NCBI GenBank assembly: GCA_947507965.1
Contig: CANNQU010000019.1
Span: forward strand, 1 to 46,277
DNA from: Bacteroidota bacterium
GTDB taxonomy: Bacteria; Bacteroidota; Bacteroidia; UKL13-3
Direction of reading: 5' to 3'
DNA length: 46,277 bases
Below the pieces are notes generated by a model. The model made no database searches, was not told the origin of the DNA, and saw nothing but the letters and a program-made list of their open reading frames with translations. Made by a program: the position numbers and the translations under genes. Positions 1 through 8,883 of this stretch are shown here, piece by piece. Within the stretch, counting starts at the first letter, position 1; the number at the start of each line of letters is the position of its first letter.

Positions 1-252
1 GATGAATGGTGTTTTTTGGTGTTGGTTTTTGAGATCCTTCCTTCGTCAGGATCAATACAACACGAATCTATGAATCCAATTATCCGTCGCTTCATGAGGG
101 TGTTGATGGTTGATGATGAGTGGTGTTTTTTTGAGATCCTTCCATCGTCTGAATACAACACTGATTATTAAGGAGGATATACGAATGAATGATGGGACAG
201 AGAAATTTGAGTAATGGATCCCATTGTATTCCTCCTGACGAAGGAAGGATCT
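1..252. repeat. cluster of degenerate dispersed repeats
   Basis: No convincing gene lies in the first 431 bases. A 22-base motif beginning gagatccttccttcgtcagg occurs at 31-52, again with changes at 133-154, and inverted at 231-252; a further copy sits at the far end of the window (46252-46273). The motif core ATCCT..AGGAT is itself an imperfect inverted repeat. A T/G-rich segment (ggtgtttttt) precedes each of the two direct copies, so 1-60 and 111-165 look like two diverged copies of one longer unit. Similar AGATCCTTC..GGAT elements are common intergenic repeats in Bacteroidota genomes (general knowledge). The stretch 346-431 holds nothing I recognise. Confidence 0.7.
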
Positions 253-345
253 ATTGTAATTCATCTTAAAATACTTCTATCCAAGATCAATGGCAGCGAC
301 AAGGGTTTCTTTGTTCTTTCTTGACCAGCATTGGAAATTAAGCTT
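237..345 (+). repeat. 109-bp dispersed repeat, copy A
   Basis: This block matches the reverse complement of 46159-46267 over the same length without gaps, with about five single-base differences counted by eye. The similarity stops sharply after aattaagctt on the inner side. One frame of both copies reads a similar peptide core (SLF.LDQHWKLS). In copy A a TAA stop lies close upstream in that frame, and several differences change the residue, so it does not look like a conserved gene. It is best read as one copy of a dispersed intergenic repeat. Confidence 0.85.
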
Positions 346-431
346 TTCATTATAACGCTTTAAACTATCGGTCTATTCATACATCCTAAAGCGAAAATAT
401 TTTATTCCATAATTTTTAAATCAATTTAGTT

Positions 432-776
432 ATGAACGTATTCTCATCCTTCCGACAAATCTTGAAATCAGGAAAATTAGTTAGCCGTTTGATGAAGACA
501 ATGGCCGTTATTTTCGTTAGTTTAATTGCATTTTCAACAACCCTAAATGCTCAGGTTTACATCAAAGTTTGTCCAAAGCCTCCCGTATATGTACGTCCTG
601 CTGCTCCACATGCAGGACATGTGTGGGTTGATGGCGACTGGGTGTCTAATGGTAGAACGTATGTATGGCGTGAAGGCTATTGGGCTGCTCCTAAAAACGG
701 CCATCGTTGGATCCCGGGTCATTGGAAAAATGGTCATAGAGGGTATAAGTGGGTGCCTGGCCATTGGAGGCGGTAG
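432..776 (+). CDS. small secreted YXWGXW-repeat protein
   Basis: This is a 114-residue protein whose C-terminal half is made of W-x-x-G-x-W units (WVDGDW, WREGYW, WIPGHW, WVPGHW), the hallmark of the YXWGXW-repeat family (Pfam WXXGXW). These are short exported proteins of unknown function, often found in Bacteroidota and Proteobacteria. An in-frame ATG at 492 (residue 21, MKTMAVIFVSLIAFS) would give a compact signal peptide ending near LNAQ, and that start may be the real one; the longer start at 432 adds 20 charged residues. The product should be periplasmic or outer-membrane associated. It stands alone between the repeat cluster and a convergent gene. The family assignment is firm; the function is unknown. 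Confidence 0.75.
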   Translation: MNVFSSFRQILKSGKLVSRLMKTMAVIFVSLIAFSTTLNAQVYIKVCPKPPVYVRPAAPHAGHVWVDGDWVSNGRTYVWREGYWAAPKNGHRWIPGHWKNGHRGYKWVPGHWRR

Positions 777-969
777 GGTGATAATAGCTTTTCAAATTGC
801 CATTTATCGGATATGTAAGTAGGAAAAAATATTTCTCGAGCCGCGTGTACTCCCGTAATTTTTTTGTAGGTGGTCAGATGGTTTGGTTCTTGAAACAATC
901 AGAGGTAAGGGATGAAACCTGCTTTTATGGTTGATATCAACACGACAGGCATTAATTCTCCAAAATAAA

Positions 970-2865
970 TTAAAGTACTTTCATCTCTGTTCTTCTGTTT
1001 TTTGATTTGTTCTCTTGGGTCGTATTGGGCATTACCGGTTTGCTATCGCCGTATCCTTTTGCGGTGAGTCGCGAAGCAATAACACCACCTCGTGTTAAAT
1101 AGGACACGACACTTTTCGCTCGATTTTCGGATAAGTTTTGATTTGAAATTTTATCGCCTGTATTATCGGTGTGTCCACTAATTTCAAGTCGTACCGTTGG
1201 GTTGTCATTTAAAAATTTCAAGATCTTATCAAGCTCTGCTTTCGATTCTGATTTTAAATCAGCCTTATTGACTTCGAAAAATATATTATTCAAAACAATA
1301 CTTTCTCCTCCCGAAATAGGCTTCAGCTTAATGTTTTTTCGCATCGGTTCGGTGGCTGATTTTAGTTTAAATTCGAAATTCTCCGAATAAAATAAATAAC
1401 CTGCTGCGGAAACATTTAAAGCATAATTTTTATTGGGTGGAAGACAAATTAAATATTCGCCGCTCATGCTGTTGTTTTCAACAGAACCGGCATTTTTCCC
1501 TGTTTCAAGGTCGATAAGTTGTACCGTTGCTTTTACAATTTCAGCGGTTTTAATATCGGTGATGGTGCCATTCAAATAGGCTACTGGCTTAGGTTGTGCG
1601 GCAGTATGTAAAGTAAAGGTAAAGATGTCGATATTAAATGGTTTCCTATTCTCTTCGGTGGCATAAAATGCTGTTTTTCCATTGGAGCTAAGATCAAATC
1701 CCGATTCCACCGCAGGCGTATTAATAGGGTATCCTAAATTAATCGGGGTGCTCCAATTTCCATTTTCATCTTTCAGCGTGTAGAAGATATCGAGGCCACC
1801 CATTCCCGGATGTCCTTCTGAGGAGAAGAATAACGTATTCCCATCGGTATATATGAAAGGTGTAAATTCTTTATACGGTGTGTTTATTTTAGGGCCAATA
1901 TTTTTCGCTTCCGACCAATGATCGATACTGTCGAGCGTGCTAAACCAAATGTCTTCGGCACCCAAGCCTCCCGGCCGCGTACTTAACCAATATAGTGTTC
2001 TGCCGTCAGAGCTGAGACTTGGATGCGAATCCCAATACTTAGAATTAATTTTTGGACCGGCATTATATGGTTTACTCCATTTATTTCCTTGAAGAAACGA
2101 AAAATAGATATCATGACTGCCATAATTTTCATCAGGTTTATTACTGCTAAAAAAAATGTATTGACCGTTACTTGAAATGCAAAGAGCTCCTTCGTTATAT
2201 TCCGAATTAATTAAACTACTGATGGGTTGACTTGGTACCCATTCGTTGTTTTCCTTATGGGTGATATAGATGTCTTCTTGTTGCTTATCAACTAACCTCG
2301 AAAAGATGAAATTTTGTTCGTCGGCACTAATGGAAGGAAAATATTCGGGTACCTCCGTATTTATTTTATTCCCCATATTGATAGGCTCAAAGGGTACTGG
2401 GTTTTTAATTGCCTTGGCCGCAAATTTGCAATCTAAAATATATTTCGAAGCTTTGGTTTTAAGTGCATCATTAAGTTTTTCCTTTAGTAAATAATTCTCA
2501 TAGAGAGGAATGGCCTCTTCATACATCATATGGTCTTTATAGGTTTGAGCCAGTGCAAAATACGCTTCCGATTTGTTAGGGTATTGAGCGATATATTTTT
2601 CATAATATATTTTTGAATTTGCGATATCTTTTAGTAACGAATAGCAATCGGCAATGGCAAATAATGCATAGCTGTAATTGGGGTCAGCATCAAGGGTGAG
2701 TTTGTATTCTTCTATGGCATTTTCGTATTTCCTTTCAGAAAAAAGCAGTTCGGCTTTACGGTAATGTTCTTTGGCACTCTTGTTTACAACGGATGGCTTT
2801 TGCGATTTACAGGAAGATGGAAGTAAAAAAAATAATGAAAATAATAAGAAATAATATTTCGCCAT
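970..2865 (-). CDS. porE: PorE-like OmpA-family lipoprotein (TPR, propeller, CRD, OmpA)
   Basis: From the ATG at 2865 the product has 631 residues; a GTG nine bases upstream lies inside a candidate -7 element and is unlikely to be the start. Visible domains in order: signal peptide with lipobox-like LLPSSC near residue 18; TPR units (about 30-150); PD40/WD40-like propeller blades with repeated FSS and D-I-(Y/W) motifs (about 165-420); a carboxypeptidase-regulatory-like beta domain (about 430-510); and a C-terminal OmpA peptidoglycan-binding domain with SGHTDNTGD and NLSENRAKSV. This four-part order is that of PorE, the periplasmic T9SS component that ties the PorLM/KN machinery to peptidoglycan. 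Bacteroidota carry paralogues with the same architecture and other roles, so porE is a probable rather than certain name. T9SS cargo encoded elsewhere in the window supports a working T9SS. Confidence 0.75.
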   Translation of the reverse strand: MAKYYFLLFSLFFLLPSSCKSQKPSVVNKSAKEHYRKAELLFSERKYENAIEEYKLTLDADPNYSYALFAIADCYSLLKDIANSKIYYEKYIAQYPNKSEAYFALAQTYKDHMMYEEAIPLYENYLLKEKLNDALKTKASKYILDCKFAAKAIKNPVPFEPINMGNKINTEVPEYFPSISADEQNFIFSRLVDKQQEDIYITHKENNEWVPSQPISSLINSEYNEGALCISSNGQYIFFSSNKPDENYGSHDIYFSFLQGNKWSKPYNAGPKINSKYWDSHPSLSSDGRTLYWLSTRPGGLGAEDIWFSTLDSIDHWSEAKNIGPKINTPYKEFTPFIYTDGNTLFFSSEGHPGMGGLDIFYTLKDENGNWSTPINLGYPINTPAVESGFDLSSNGKTAFYATEENRKPFNIDIFTFTLHTAAQPKPVAYLNGTITDIKTAEIVKATVQLIDLETGKNAGSVENNSMSGEYLICLPPNKNYALNVSAAGYLFYSENFEFKLKSATEPMRKNIKLKPISGGESIVLNNIFFEVNKADLKSESKAELDKILKFLNDNPTVRLEISGHTDNTGDKISNQNLSENRAKSVVSYLTRGGVIASRLTAKGYGDSKPVMPNTTQENKSKNRRTEMKVL

Positions 2866-2873
2866 GGCTACCA

Positions 2874-2881
2874 CAAAGTTA
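2874..2881 (-). promoter_or_regulatory. candidate -7 element for the PorE-like gene
   Basis: Read on the minus strand this is TAACTTTG, a full match to the Bacteroidota -7 consensus TAnnTTTG. It ends nine bases before the ATG at 2865, so the transcript would be nearly leaderless. No good -33 TTTG is visible at the expected distance, so the call rests on one element only. Confidence 0.4.
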
Positions 2882-3035
2882 CTAAAATTATTAGGAATGC
2901 TATTAACCTTAATGTTTTCACCGGGTGGTTCTTTTCTTTAATGGTTTGTATTGTTTTATGATGAGCTCCTGCAACGAATTCAAACCGAAAATCGCCAACA
3001 TCCTGCCAAACGGCTACCAATTCAATTTGGTTAAT

Positions 3036-3062
3036 AAAAGGTACGGTGCTTTTACACCGTTA
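3036..3062 (-). terminator. weak hairpin downstream of the DUF6498 gene
   Basis: ACGGTG (3043-3048) and CACCGT (3055-3060) can form a 6-bp stem with a 6-base loop. Read on the minus strand it is followed by ACCTTTTATTAA, a poor T-tract. It lies 37 bases past the stop of the minus-strand membrane protein gene, the right place for a terminator, but the stem is short. Confidence 0.35.
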
Positions 3063-3098
3063 GATCGGCTTGCCCAGGATAAAACAAGAAACAGTTTT

Positions 3099-3821
3099 TT
3101 ATTTCCGTATCAACATGTTAGAAGTAAGGCCTTTATATTTCAATACTTCAAAAATGGTTTTAACAATACAAAAAACACTGATGATAAAGAGGTAAATGCC
3201 CATCTGACTGGGATGAAAGCCCCCAGAATCATTGTTAAAAGCGCCACTATAAAAGCCACCAAAAACACCACCGATAACAACGGCAATATGAATTATTATT
3301 TGTCGGCCATCAAAAATGGCAGCAAAATCGGAAGCATGCGTACGTTTAAAATCGTCGTTGAGAATAAAGTTGAAGATAAACTGGAGTGCCTGGTTTAGAA
3401 TAAATCCACCAAGGGCGTAATTAAATGACGTATTGAAAAATAACATGGTATCCAACACTTCATGATTTCCAGAGCTGGGCGTAATAATAAATCCAATAAA
3501 AACAACAATGAAAAGCAGGTAAAAAAAGAAAATCCCTATTCTGATCAGAAGATAGCCTAACGCTTTTCTAATATGGGAGCCGTATTTAACATGTATCTCG
3601 GCGTATTTGTGGGTGCTCGTTTCCAAACGAATATCCGATTCATCGCCTCTGCAGAATACGATCTTAAGAGCATTAAATACTGAAATAATGAGTGTTTCTA
3701 GCCAAAAAAGGTAAAACACAACGAAGGGTGTCCAGCCCCATTTCCACACCCCATAAATGGGTAAAAGGTTCAATGCAATTATAAATGCGAGAGAGGGAGT
3801 TTGATTTTTAACCATCTTCAT
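3099..3821 (-). CDS. DUF6498-like integral membrane protein
   Basis: A 240-residue protein with about six predicted membrane segments. The N-terminal pattern (LNLLPIYGVWKWGW, then FYLFWLETLIISVFNALK) is what I recall as typical of the DUF6498 family of uncharacterised inner-membrane proteins. The region 60-85 is polar and charged and would be a cytoplasmic loop. ATG codons at 3821 and 3815 are both possible starts. The gene is divergent from nuoA with about 90 bases between them. Nothing in the neighbourhood explains its role. The protein-coding call is good; the family name is by recognition of the N-terminal pattern only. Confidence 0.7.
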   Translation of the reverse strand: MKMVKNQTPSLAFIIALNLLPIYGVWKWGWTPFVVFYLFWLETLIISVFNALKIVFCRGDESDIRLETSTHKYAEIHVKYGSHIRKALGYLLIRIGIFFFYLLFIVVFIGFIITPSSGNHEVLDTMLFFNTSFNYALGGFILNQALQFIFNFILNDDFKRTHASDFAAIFDGRQIIIHIAVVIGGVFGGFYSGAFNNDSGGFHPSQMGIYLFIISVFCIVKTIFEVLKYKGLTSNMLIRK

Positions 3822-3887
3822 GCAAACATAATCTAGAATATGTGCAAAAAAAATTCTTTTAATCTATTTAATAACGAACAATTCTCT

Positions 3888-3895
3888 TACTTTTG
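3888..3895 (+). promoter_or_regulatory. candidate -7 element of the nuo operon
   Basis: TACTTTTG matches TAnnTTTG exactly and is followed by C, as is usual. It would place the transcription start a few bases before the ATG at 3914. It overlaps a TTG codon at 3893 in the nuoA frame, which argues that the TTG is not a start. No clear TTTG is found 19-20 bases upstream. Confidence 0.5.
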
Positions 3896-3913
3896 CGCTT
3901 TCAAAACAATCCT

Positions 3914-4279
3914 ATGCAAAGTTCAGCTGTCGATTATTTGCCAATAGCAATGATGTTTCTGGTCGCTTTAGGTTTTATTATCGCCGTTATGGTGGTATCT
4001 CACATGGTTGGCCCCAAAATTAGCACACTAACAAAACAAGAAAATTTCGAGTGTGGCATTAAATCAGAAGGGAATGCGCGCTCTCCTGTTTCAATTAAAT
4101 ATTTTTTAGTAGCCATTTTATTTGTGCTCTTCGATGTGGAGGTCATTTTCATGTATCCTTGGGCCGTTAATTTTAAAGAGCTTGGCTGGGTGGGGCTAGT
4201 TGAAATGTTTTCTTTCATTGGCATCTTCCTTATCGGTTTTTATTATATTCTAAAAAAAGGTGCCCTAGCTTGGGAGTAA
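3914..4279 (+). CDS. nuoA: NADH-quinone oxidoreductase subunit A
   Basis: NuoA (homologue of mitochondrial ND3) is a small membrane subunit of complex I at the junction of the peripheral and membrane arms. The 121 residues from the ATG at 3914 show three hydrophobic helices (about 8-30, 58-80 and 88-110) and the family signatures FECG (the conserved Cys loop), SIKYFLVAILFVLFDVE and FMYPWA. The ATG at 3914 is preferred over an upstream TTG because a -7 promoter element overlaps that TTG. It is the first gene of a six-gene nuo run, with nuoB 89 bases downstream. Confidence 0.95.
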   Translation: MQSSAVDYLPIAMMFLVALGFIIAVMVVSHMVGPKISTLTKQENFECGIKSEGNARSPVSIKYFLVAILFVLFDVEVIFMYPWAVNFKELGWVGLVEMFSFIGIFLIGFYYILKKGALAWE

Positions 4280-4368
4280 TAAAATGCCCTTGGTGATTAG
4301 GTAAGAAGTATAAAATTAAAGTATAATTAACTGTGATGTTATCTTAAATTAAAAATGTCAACATACCC

Positions 4369-4914
4369 ATGTCAAATATAATTGTAAACCCAAAATACGA
4401 GCCACCTGGCATCAAAGGAGAAGGTTTTTTCGCAACCAAACTTAGTGATGTTATTGGACTAGCCCGCAAAAATTCATTATGGCCATTACCGTTTGCCACC
4501 AGTTGTTGTGGTATTGAGTTTATGGCTACCATGGCTTCAACCTATGATTTAGCACGATACGGCAGTGAGCGTATGAGTTTTAGTCCACGCCAAGCCGATA
4601 TGTTAATGGTAATGGGTACCATTAGTAAGAAATTAGGTCCTGTTTTACGACAAGTTTATGAGCAGATGGCTGAACCAAAATGGGTTCTATGTATGGGTGC
4701 ATGTGCCAGTTCAGGAGGTATTTTTGATACGTATAGCGTATTGCAAGGCATTGATCGTATTATTCCGGTGGATGTGTATATACCGGGTTGCCCTCCGAGG
4801 CCTGAACAGGTTTTAGATGGAGTACTGAAGATCCAGGAGTTGGCTCAAAATGAGAGTTTTCGTCGTCGCGATCTGCCGGAGTATAAAAAACTACAGATGG
4901 ATTATGGAATCTAA
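4369..4914 (+). CDS. nuoB: NADH-quinone oxidoreductase subunit B
   Basis: NuoB carries the terminal 4Fe-4S cluster N2 of complex I, which passes electrons to quinone. In this 181-residue protein the four ligands are visible: adjacent Cys 46 and 47 in TSCCGIE, Cys 112 in MGACASSGG and Cys 141 in PGCPPRPE. The length is normal for the family. The extra N-terminal segment [14 protein letters not shown] resembles other Bacteroidota NuoB proteins. It is followed by nuoC after 65 bases. Confidence 0.97.
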   Translation: MSNIIVNPKYEPPGIKGEGFFATKLSDVIGLARKNSLWPLPFATSCCGIEFMATMASTYDLARYGSERMSFSPRQADMLMVMGTISKKLGPVLRQVYEQMAEPKWVLCMGACASSGGIFDTYSVLQGIDRIIPVDVYIPGCPPRPEQVLDGVLKIQELAQNESFRRRDLPEYKKLQMDYGI

Positions 4915-4979
4915 GTGAAGTAGTATAAATAGAGAACGATACCGATTCAAGAATTGCAAATTTGACTAATTTTAATTCC

Positions 4980-5477
4980 ATGTCAGAAAATATAATGTTA
5001 GCCGATCGATTAAAAGCAAAATTTGGTGATGCTTTAATCCAGTCAACAAAAGATTTTGATTTTCCTGTTTTCGAATTTCAGAAATCAGAAATTAAAAATG
5101 CCATCTATTATTTGAAAAATAGCGAAGGCTTTAATTACCTCACAACCCTATGTGGGTCTCAATTTCCAGAGGCAGAGAAGAGTAGAGAGTATAATGTTAT
5201 GTACCAACTGCATAACTTCACTACCAATGATCGAATACGATTAAAGACCTTTATGCCGGAAGAAGATTTGAAATTGAATACCATTACTGATATTTATGAT
5301 GCAGCCAACTGGATGGAAAGGGAAGCGTACGATTTTTTTGGTTTTACCTTTGATGGGCATCCAAATATGACTCGTATATTGAATATGGCAGAAATGAATT
5401 ATTTCCCATTGCGTAAACAATACCCCTTAGAAGATATGTCTCGTGATGATAAGAACGATAAATTTTTTGGAAGATGA
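4980..5477 (+). CDS. nuoC: NADH-quinone oxidoreductase subunit C
   Basis: NuoC is the 30-kDa-type subunit of the peripheral arm that packs against NuoD near the quinone site. The protein has 165 residues from the ATG at 4980; the reading frame opens further upstream only at a TTG (4962). The family signature is clear near the C-terminus: MEREAYDFFGFTFDGHPNM followed by RILN and PLRKQYPLED. NuoC and NuoD are separate genes here, not fused as in enterobacteria. nuoD starts 105 bases downstream. Confidence 0.93.
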   Translation: MSENIMLADRLKAKFGDALIQSTKDFDFPVFEFQKSEIKNAIYYLKNSEGFNYLTTLCGSQFPEAEKSREYNVMYQLHNFTTNDRIRLKTFMPEEDLKLNTITDIYDAANWMEREAYDFFGFTFDGHPNMTRILNMAEMNYFPLRKQYPLEDMSRDDKNDKFFGR

Positions 5478-5582
5478 GAAGAGTATTGTTAATTAGAAGG
5501 GTTCGTTTTTGAACTAAATAAATCACCATCGACTTTTAAATTACGCTGAAACATTTTTAATTAACTACAAACCTTTATAAAG

Positions 5583-6779
5583 ATGATAACAGAAGATATA
5601 GTACAAGAAGAGAAAAAGGAATATACCACGCTTAATCTTGGTCCAACCCACCCAGCTACCCATGGTATTTTTCAAAATGTGCTTACCATGGATGGCGAGA
5701 TTATTATTGATGCAGTGCCTACCATTGGGTATATCCATCGCGCCTTTGAAAAGTTAGCCGAGCATCGTCCGTACAATCAAATTACACCCATCACCGACCG
5801 ATTAAACTACTGCTCATCGCCAATTAATAATATGGGATGGCTGATGACGGTTGAGAAATTAATAGGTTGTGAAATACCAAAGAGGGCTGAGTATCTTCGT
5901 GTTATTATCATGGAGCTATCTCGAATCGCCGATCATATTGTATGTAATACGGTGATCGCCGTGGATACCGGTGCCATGACCGGGTTCTTGTATTTATTTC
6001 AATGGCGTGAACGAATTTATGAAATATTTGAAGAAATTTGTGGCTCACGTCTCACTACCAATATCGGTAGAATTGGGGGGATGGAACGCGATTTCTCCCA
6101 AAGTACCTGGTTGAAAATTGAAACTTTTTTAAAGGAATTCCCTGCCGGATTAAAGGAATTCGGAGCACTCGTAAATCGCAACCGAATATTTATGGATAGA
6201 ACCATTAATTGTGGTGCCATAAGTGCCGATCGTGCGCTAAGTTATAGTTTCTCAGGTCCCAACCTGCGTGCCTGTGGTGTTGATTATGATGTTCGGGTAA
6301 TGAATCCGTATTCTTCCTATCAAGATTTTGATTTTAATATTCCTATTGGTAAAGCGGGTGACACGTACGATAGATATATGGTGCGTAACGATGAAATGTA
6401 TCAGTCGTTGAGAATTATACGACAGGCCATCGACAAAATGCCTAAAGGTAATTTCCATGCCGACCTCCCCGATTTTTATTTACCTGCGAAGGAAGATGTT
6501 TATAGTAAAATGGAAGCCTTGATCTACCATTTTAAAATTGTAATGGGCGAAACCGATATCCCAAAAGGTGAAGTTTATCATAGTGTGGAAGCAGGGAATG
6601 GAGAATTGGGGTTTTATCTGATCAGTGATGGTGGACGAGCCCCTTTCCGCTTGCATATGCGCCGTCCATGTTTTATATTTTATCAAGGGTTTACGGAAAT
6701 GATAAAAGGAAGAATGTTGAGTGATGCCATCTTGACATTAAGTAGCATGAATGTTATCGCAGGTGAATTGGATGCCTAA
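5583..6779 (+). CDS. nuoD: NADH-quinone oxidoreductase subunit D
   Basis: NuoD (49-kDa subunit) forms most of the quinone-binding cavity of complex I together with NuoB. The 398-residue protein opens with the signature LGPTHPATHG, continues with GYIHRAFEKLAEHRPYNQ and TDRLNYCS, and ends with EAGNGELGFYLISDGG and RAPFRLHMRRP, all characteristic of the family. The length is usual for a stand-alone NuoD. The next gene, nuoE, starts 16 bases downstream, so the two are co-transcribed. Confidence 0.97.
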   Translation: MITEDIVQEEKKEYTTLNLGPTHPATHGIFQNVLTMDGEIIIDAVPTIGYIHRAFEKLAEHRPYNQITPITDRLNYCSSPINNMGWLMTVEKLIGCEIPKRAEYLRVIIMELSRIADHIVCNTVIAVDTGAMTGFLYLFQWRERIYEIFEEICGSRLTTNIGRIGGMERDFSQSTWLKIETFLKEFPAGLKEFGALVNRNRIFMDRTINCGAISADRALSYSFSGPNLRACGVDYDVRVMNPYSSYQDFDFNIPIGKAGDTYDRYMVRNDEMYQSLRIIRQAIDKMPKGNFHADLPDFYLPAKEDVYSKMEALIYHFKIVMGETDIPKGEVYHSVEAGNGELGFYLISDGGRAPFRLHMRRPCFIFYQGFTEMIKGRMLSDAILTLSSMNVIAGELDA

Positions 6780-6795
6780 TAATTGAATATAAAAA

Positions 6796-7332
6796 ATGGA
6801 AGTAAAATTTAATGAAGCAGCACTAAATACTGCTAACAAAATAATCAGTCGCTATCCCGATGGCAAACAAAAATCGGCGGTATTGCCCCTTTTACATTTG
6901 GCTCAGGCTGAGTTTGATGGCTGGCTTAGCATTCCAGTGATGGATTATATTGCCTCTATCTTAACCATACAACCCATCGAGGTTTATGAAGTGGCTACTT
7001 TTTATTCGATGTTTAACATGAAGCCGGTAGGCAATTGTTTGATTGAAATTTGCCATACCAGTAGCTGCTGGCTTCGTGGTGCGGAAGATTTAATTAAACA
7101 TATCGAAAACAAATTAAATATTAAAGCAGGAGAAACAACAGCCGACGGTAAGTTTTCATTAAAACGGGTCGAATGCTTAGGTAGTTGTGGTACTGCACCG
7201 ATGTTCCAGATAGGCGCACAATACTATGAAAATCTAACAACCGAAAAAGTTGATATGATTCTGGATGATTTAGACAAAAGTGGTAAACGACGCACCTATT
7301 TTGACGCAGTAGATTTGAATGCACATAAATAA
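6796..7332 (+). CDS. nuoE: NADH-quinone oxidoreductase subunit E
   Basis: NuoE (24-kDa subunit) is a thioredoxin-fold protein of the NADH-dehydrogenase module and binds 2Fe-2S cluster N1a. The four ligands are visible as Cys 86 and Cys 91 (CHTSSC) and Cys 127 and Cys 131 (CLGSC). The N-terminal helical part ends in EVYEVATFYSMF, which is typical. The length of 178 residues is normal. The ATG follows an A-rich stretch (ATATAAAAA) rather than a Shine-Dalgarno site, in keeping with Bacteroidota habits. Confidence 0.96.
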   Translation: MEVKFNEAALNTANKIISRYPDGKQKSAVLPLLHLAQAEFDGWLSIPVMDYIASILTIQPIEVYEVATFYSMFNMKPVGNCLIEICHTSSCWLRGAEDLIKHIENKLNIKAGETTADGKFSLKRVECLGSCGTAPMFQIGAQYYENLTTEKVDMILDDLDKSGKRRTYFDAVDLNAHK

Positions 7333-7383
7333 TATGTTTCTTCGTTCGCATTTTTTTAAAGTACCATAAATAATACCCCAGTA

Positions 7384-8670
7384 GTGAGCACAAAATTATT
7401 ACTTAAATACGACCATATTCCTAACATCAATCGTTTGGAGGTTTACAAGCAACACGGAGGCTATGCTTCTGCAGAAAAGGCAATTAAAACAATGACTTCT
7501 GATGCTATCGTTGATGAAGTTAAAAAATCGGGTTTGAGAGGTCGAGGAGGAGCTGGTTTCCCTACCGGTATGAAATGGAGTTTCTTGGCAAAGCCACCAG
7601 GTGTTGCCCGTTACCTCGTTTGCAATGCCGACGAAAGCGAGCCCGGTACTTTTAAAGATCGCTATCTGATGGAACGAAATCCTCACCTTCTCCTTGAAGG
7701 GATGTTATGTTCAAGTTTTGCTTTAGGTGCCAACACTAGTTATATTTACATCAGAGGGGAATATTTTTATATTGTACCTATTTTAGAAAAAGCAATAGAA
7801 GACGCAAAAGCCGCTGGATATTTAGGAAAAAATATACTAGGTACCGATTATAACTTGGAAATATATGTTCAAGTAGGTGGTGGGGCATATATCTGTGGCG
7901 AAGAAACAGCGTTGTTAGAGTCGCTGGAAGGCAAAAGAGGTAACCCTCGAATGAAACCGCCATTTCCTGCTGTTGCCGGACTTTGGGGCTGCCCTACCGT
8001 AGTTAATAATGTAGAGACCATTGCCTCCGTCGTATCTATTTTGGAGAATGGGGGAGATGAATATGCCAAATTAGGCGTTGGAAAATCAACCGGAACAAAG
8101 TTGATTTCCGCTTCCGGTCACATCAATAAACCCGGTGTTTATGAAATAGAATTAGGGAAAGTATCTGTTGAAGAATTTATTAACAGTGACGAATATTGTG
8201 GTGGTGTGTGGAAAGGCAGAAAATTAAAAGCAGTGGTTGCCGGTGGCTCTTCAGTACCCATTTTACCTACGCATCTAATTCTTCAAACCTCCGATGGGAA
8301 ACCACGAATGATGAGTTATGAAAGTTTAGGTGAAGGAGGGTTTGCAACAGGCACGATGTTGGGTTCTGGTGGTTTTATTGTTATGGATGAAACGGTAAAT
8401 ATTGCCGAAAATTTATACACTTTTAATCGCTTTTATCATCACGAAAGCTGTGGACAGTGCAGCCCCTGCCGTGAAGGAACCGGGTGGATGGAAAAAATAA
8501 CTCATTCCATTATCAGTGGCCACGGCAAAAATTCGGATATTGATTTACTATGGGATATACAAAGTAAAATTGATGGCAAAACGATTTGTCCGTTAGGTGA
8601 GGCTGCAGCATGGCCTGTGGCAAGTGCGGTACGTCATTTTCGTGACGACTTCGAGAAGCTGATTCATTAG
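7384..8670 (+). CDS. nuoF: NADH-quinone oxidoreductase subunit F
   Basis: NuoF (51-kDa subunit) binds NADH and FMN and carries 4Fe-4S cluster N3. The 428-residue protein starts with GTG at 7384. It shows the nucleotide-binding motif [16 protein letters not shown], the FMN region [26 protein letters not shown], and the cluster motif [12 protein letters not shown], with the fourth Cys in TICPLGEAA. It is complete at both ends. It closes the nuo run: 213 non-coding bases follow, then a glycosyltransferase gene, so nuoG and nuoH-N must lie elsewhere if the complex is complete. Confidence 0.96.
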   Translation: MSTKLLLKYDHIPNINRLEVYKQHGGYASAEKAIKTMTSDAIVDEVKKSGLRGRGGAGFPTGMKWSFLAKPPGVARYLVCNADESEPGTFKDRYLMERNPHLLLEGMLCSSFALGANTSYIYIRGEYFYIVPILEKAIEDAKAAGYLGKNILGTDYNLEIYVQVGGGAYICGEETALLESLEGKRGNPRMKPPFPAVAGLWGCPTVVNNVETIASVVSILENGGDEYAKLGVGKSTGTKLISASGHINKPGVYEIELGKVSVEEFINSDEYCGGVWKGRKLKAVVAGGSSVPILPTHLILQTSDGKPRMMSYESLGEGGFATGTMLGSGGFIVMDETVNIAENLYTFNRFYHHESCGQCSPCREGTGWMEKITHSIISGHGKNSDIDLLWDIQSKIDGKTICPLGEAAAWPVASAVRHFRDDFEKLIH

Positions 8671-8883
8671 CAAAATGCCTTTTATAGAGGTCATTAGAAT
8701 ACTTCTTTTTTGGAAATTTTTATTGTTCTCGTGATATCGTACGGAATGGTTCACTTTTCCTTTTCAATTCCTATTCAACAAAGTTTCATTCTACATTTTT
8801 ACTGCTATTTTTTAGCATGAAATAAAATTAATTCGTGTAATGGATTAAATTCAAGCGCAAAAATGTAATATTGAACTAAAATA

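Noticed and set aside
52-264. A 70-codon minus-strand frame in the 5' repeat cluster
   Set aside because: It consists of repeat sequence, has no homology I recognise and the frame is not kept in the other copy of the repeat.
2925-3398. A 157-codon plus-strand open frame
   Set aside because: Two thirds of it lies antisense to the clearly coding DUF6498-like gene, the protein looks random and it has no promoter or ribosome site; it also runs through a hairpin that may end the opposite gene.
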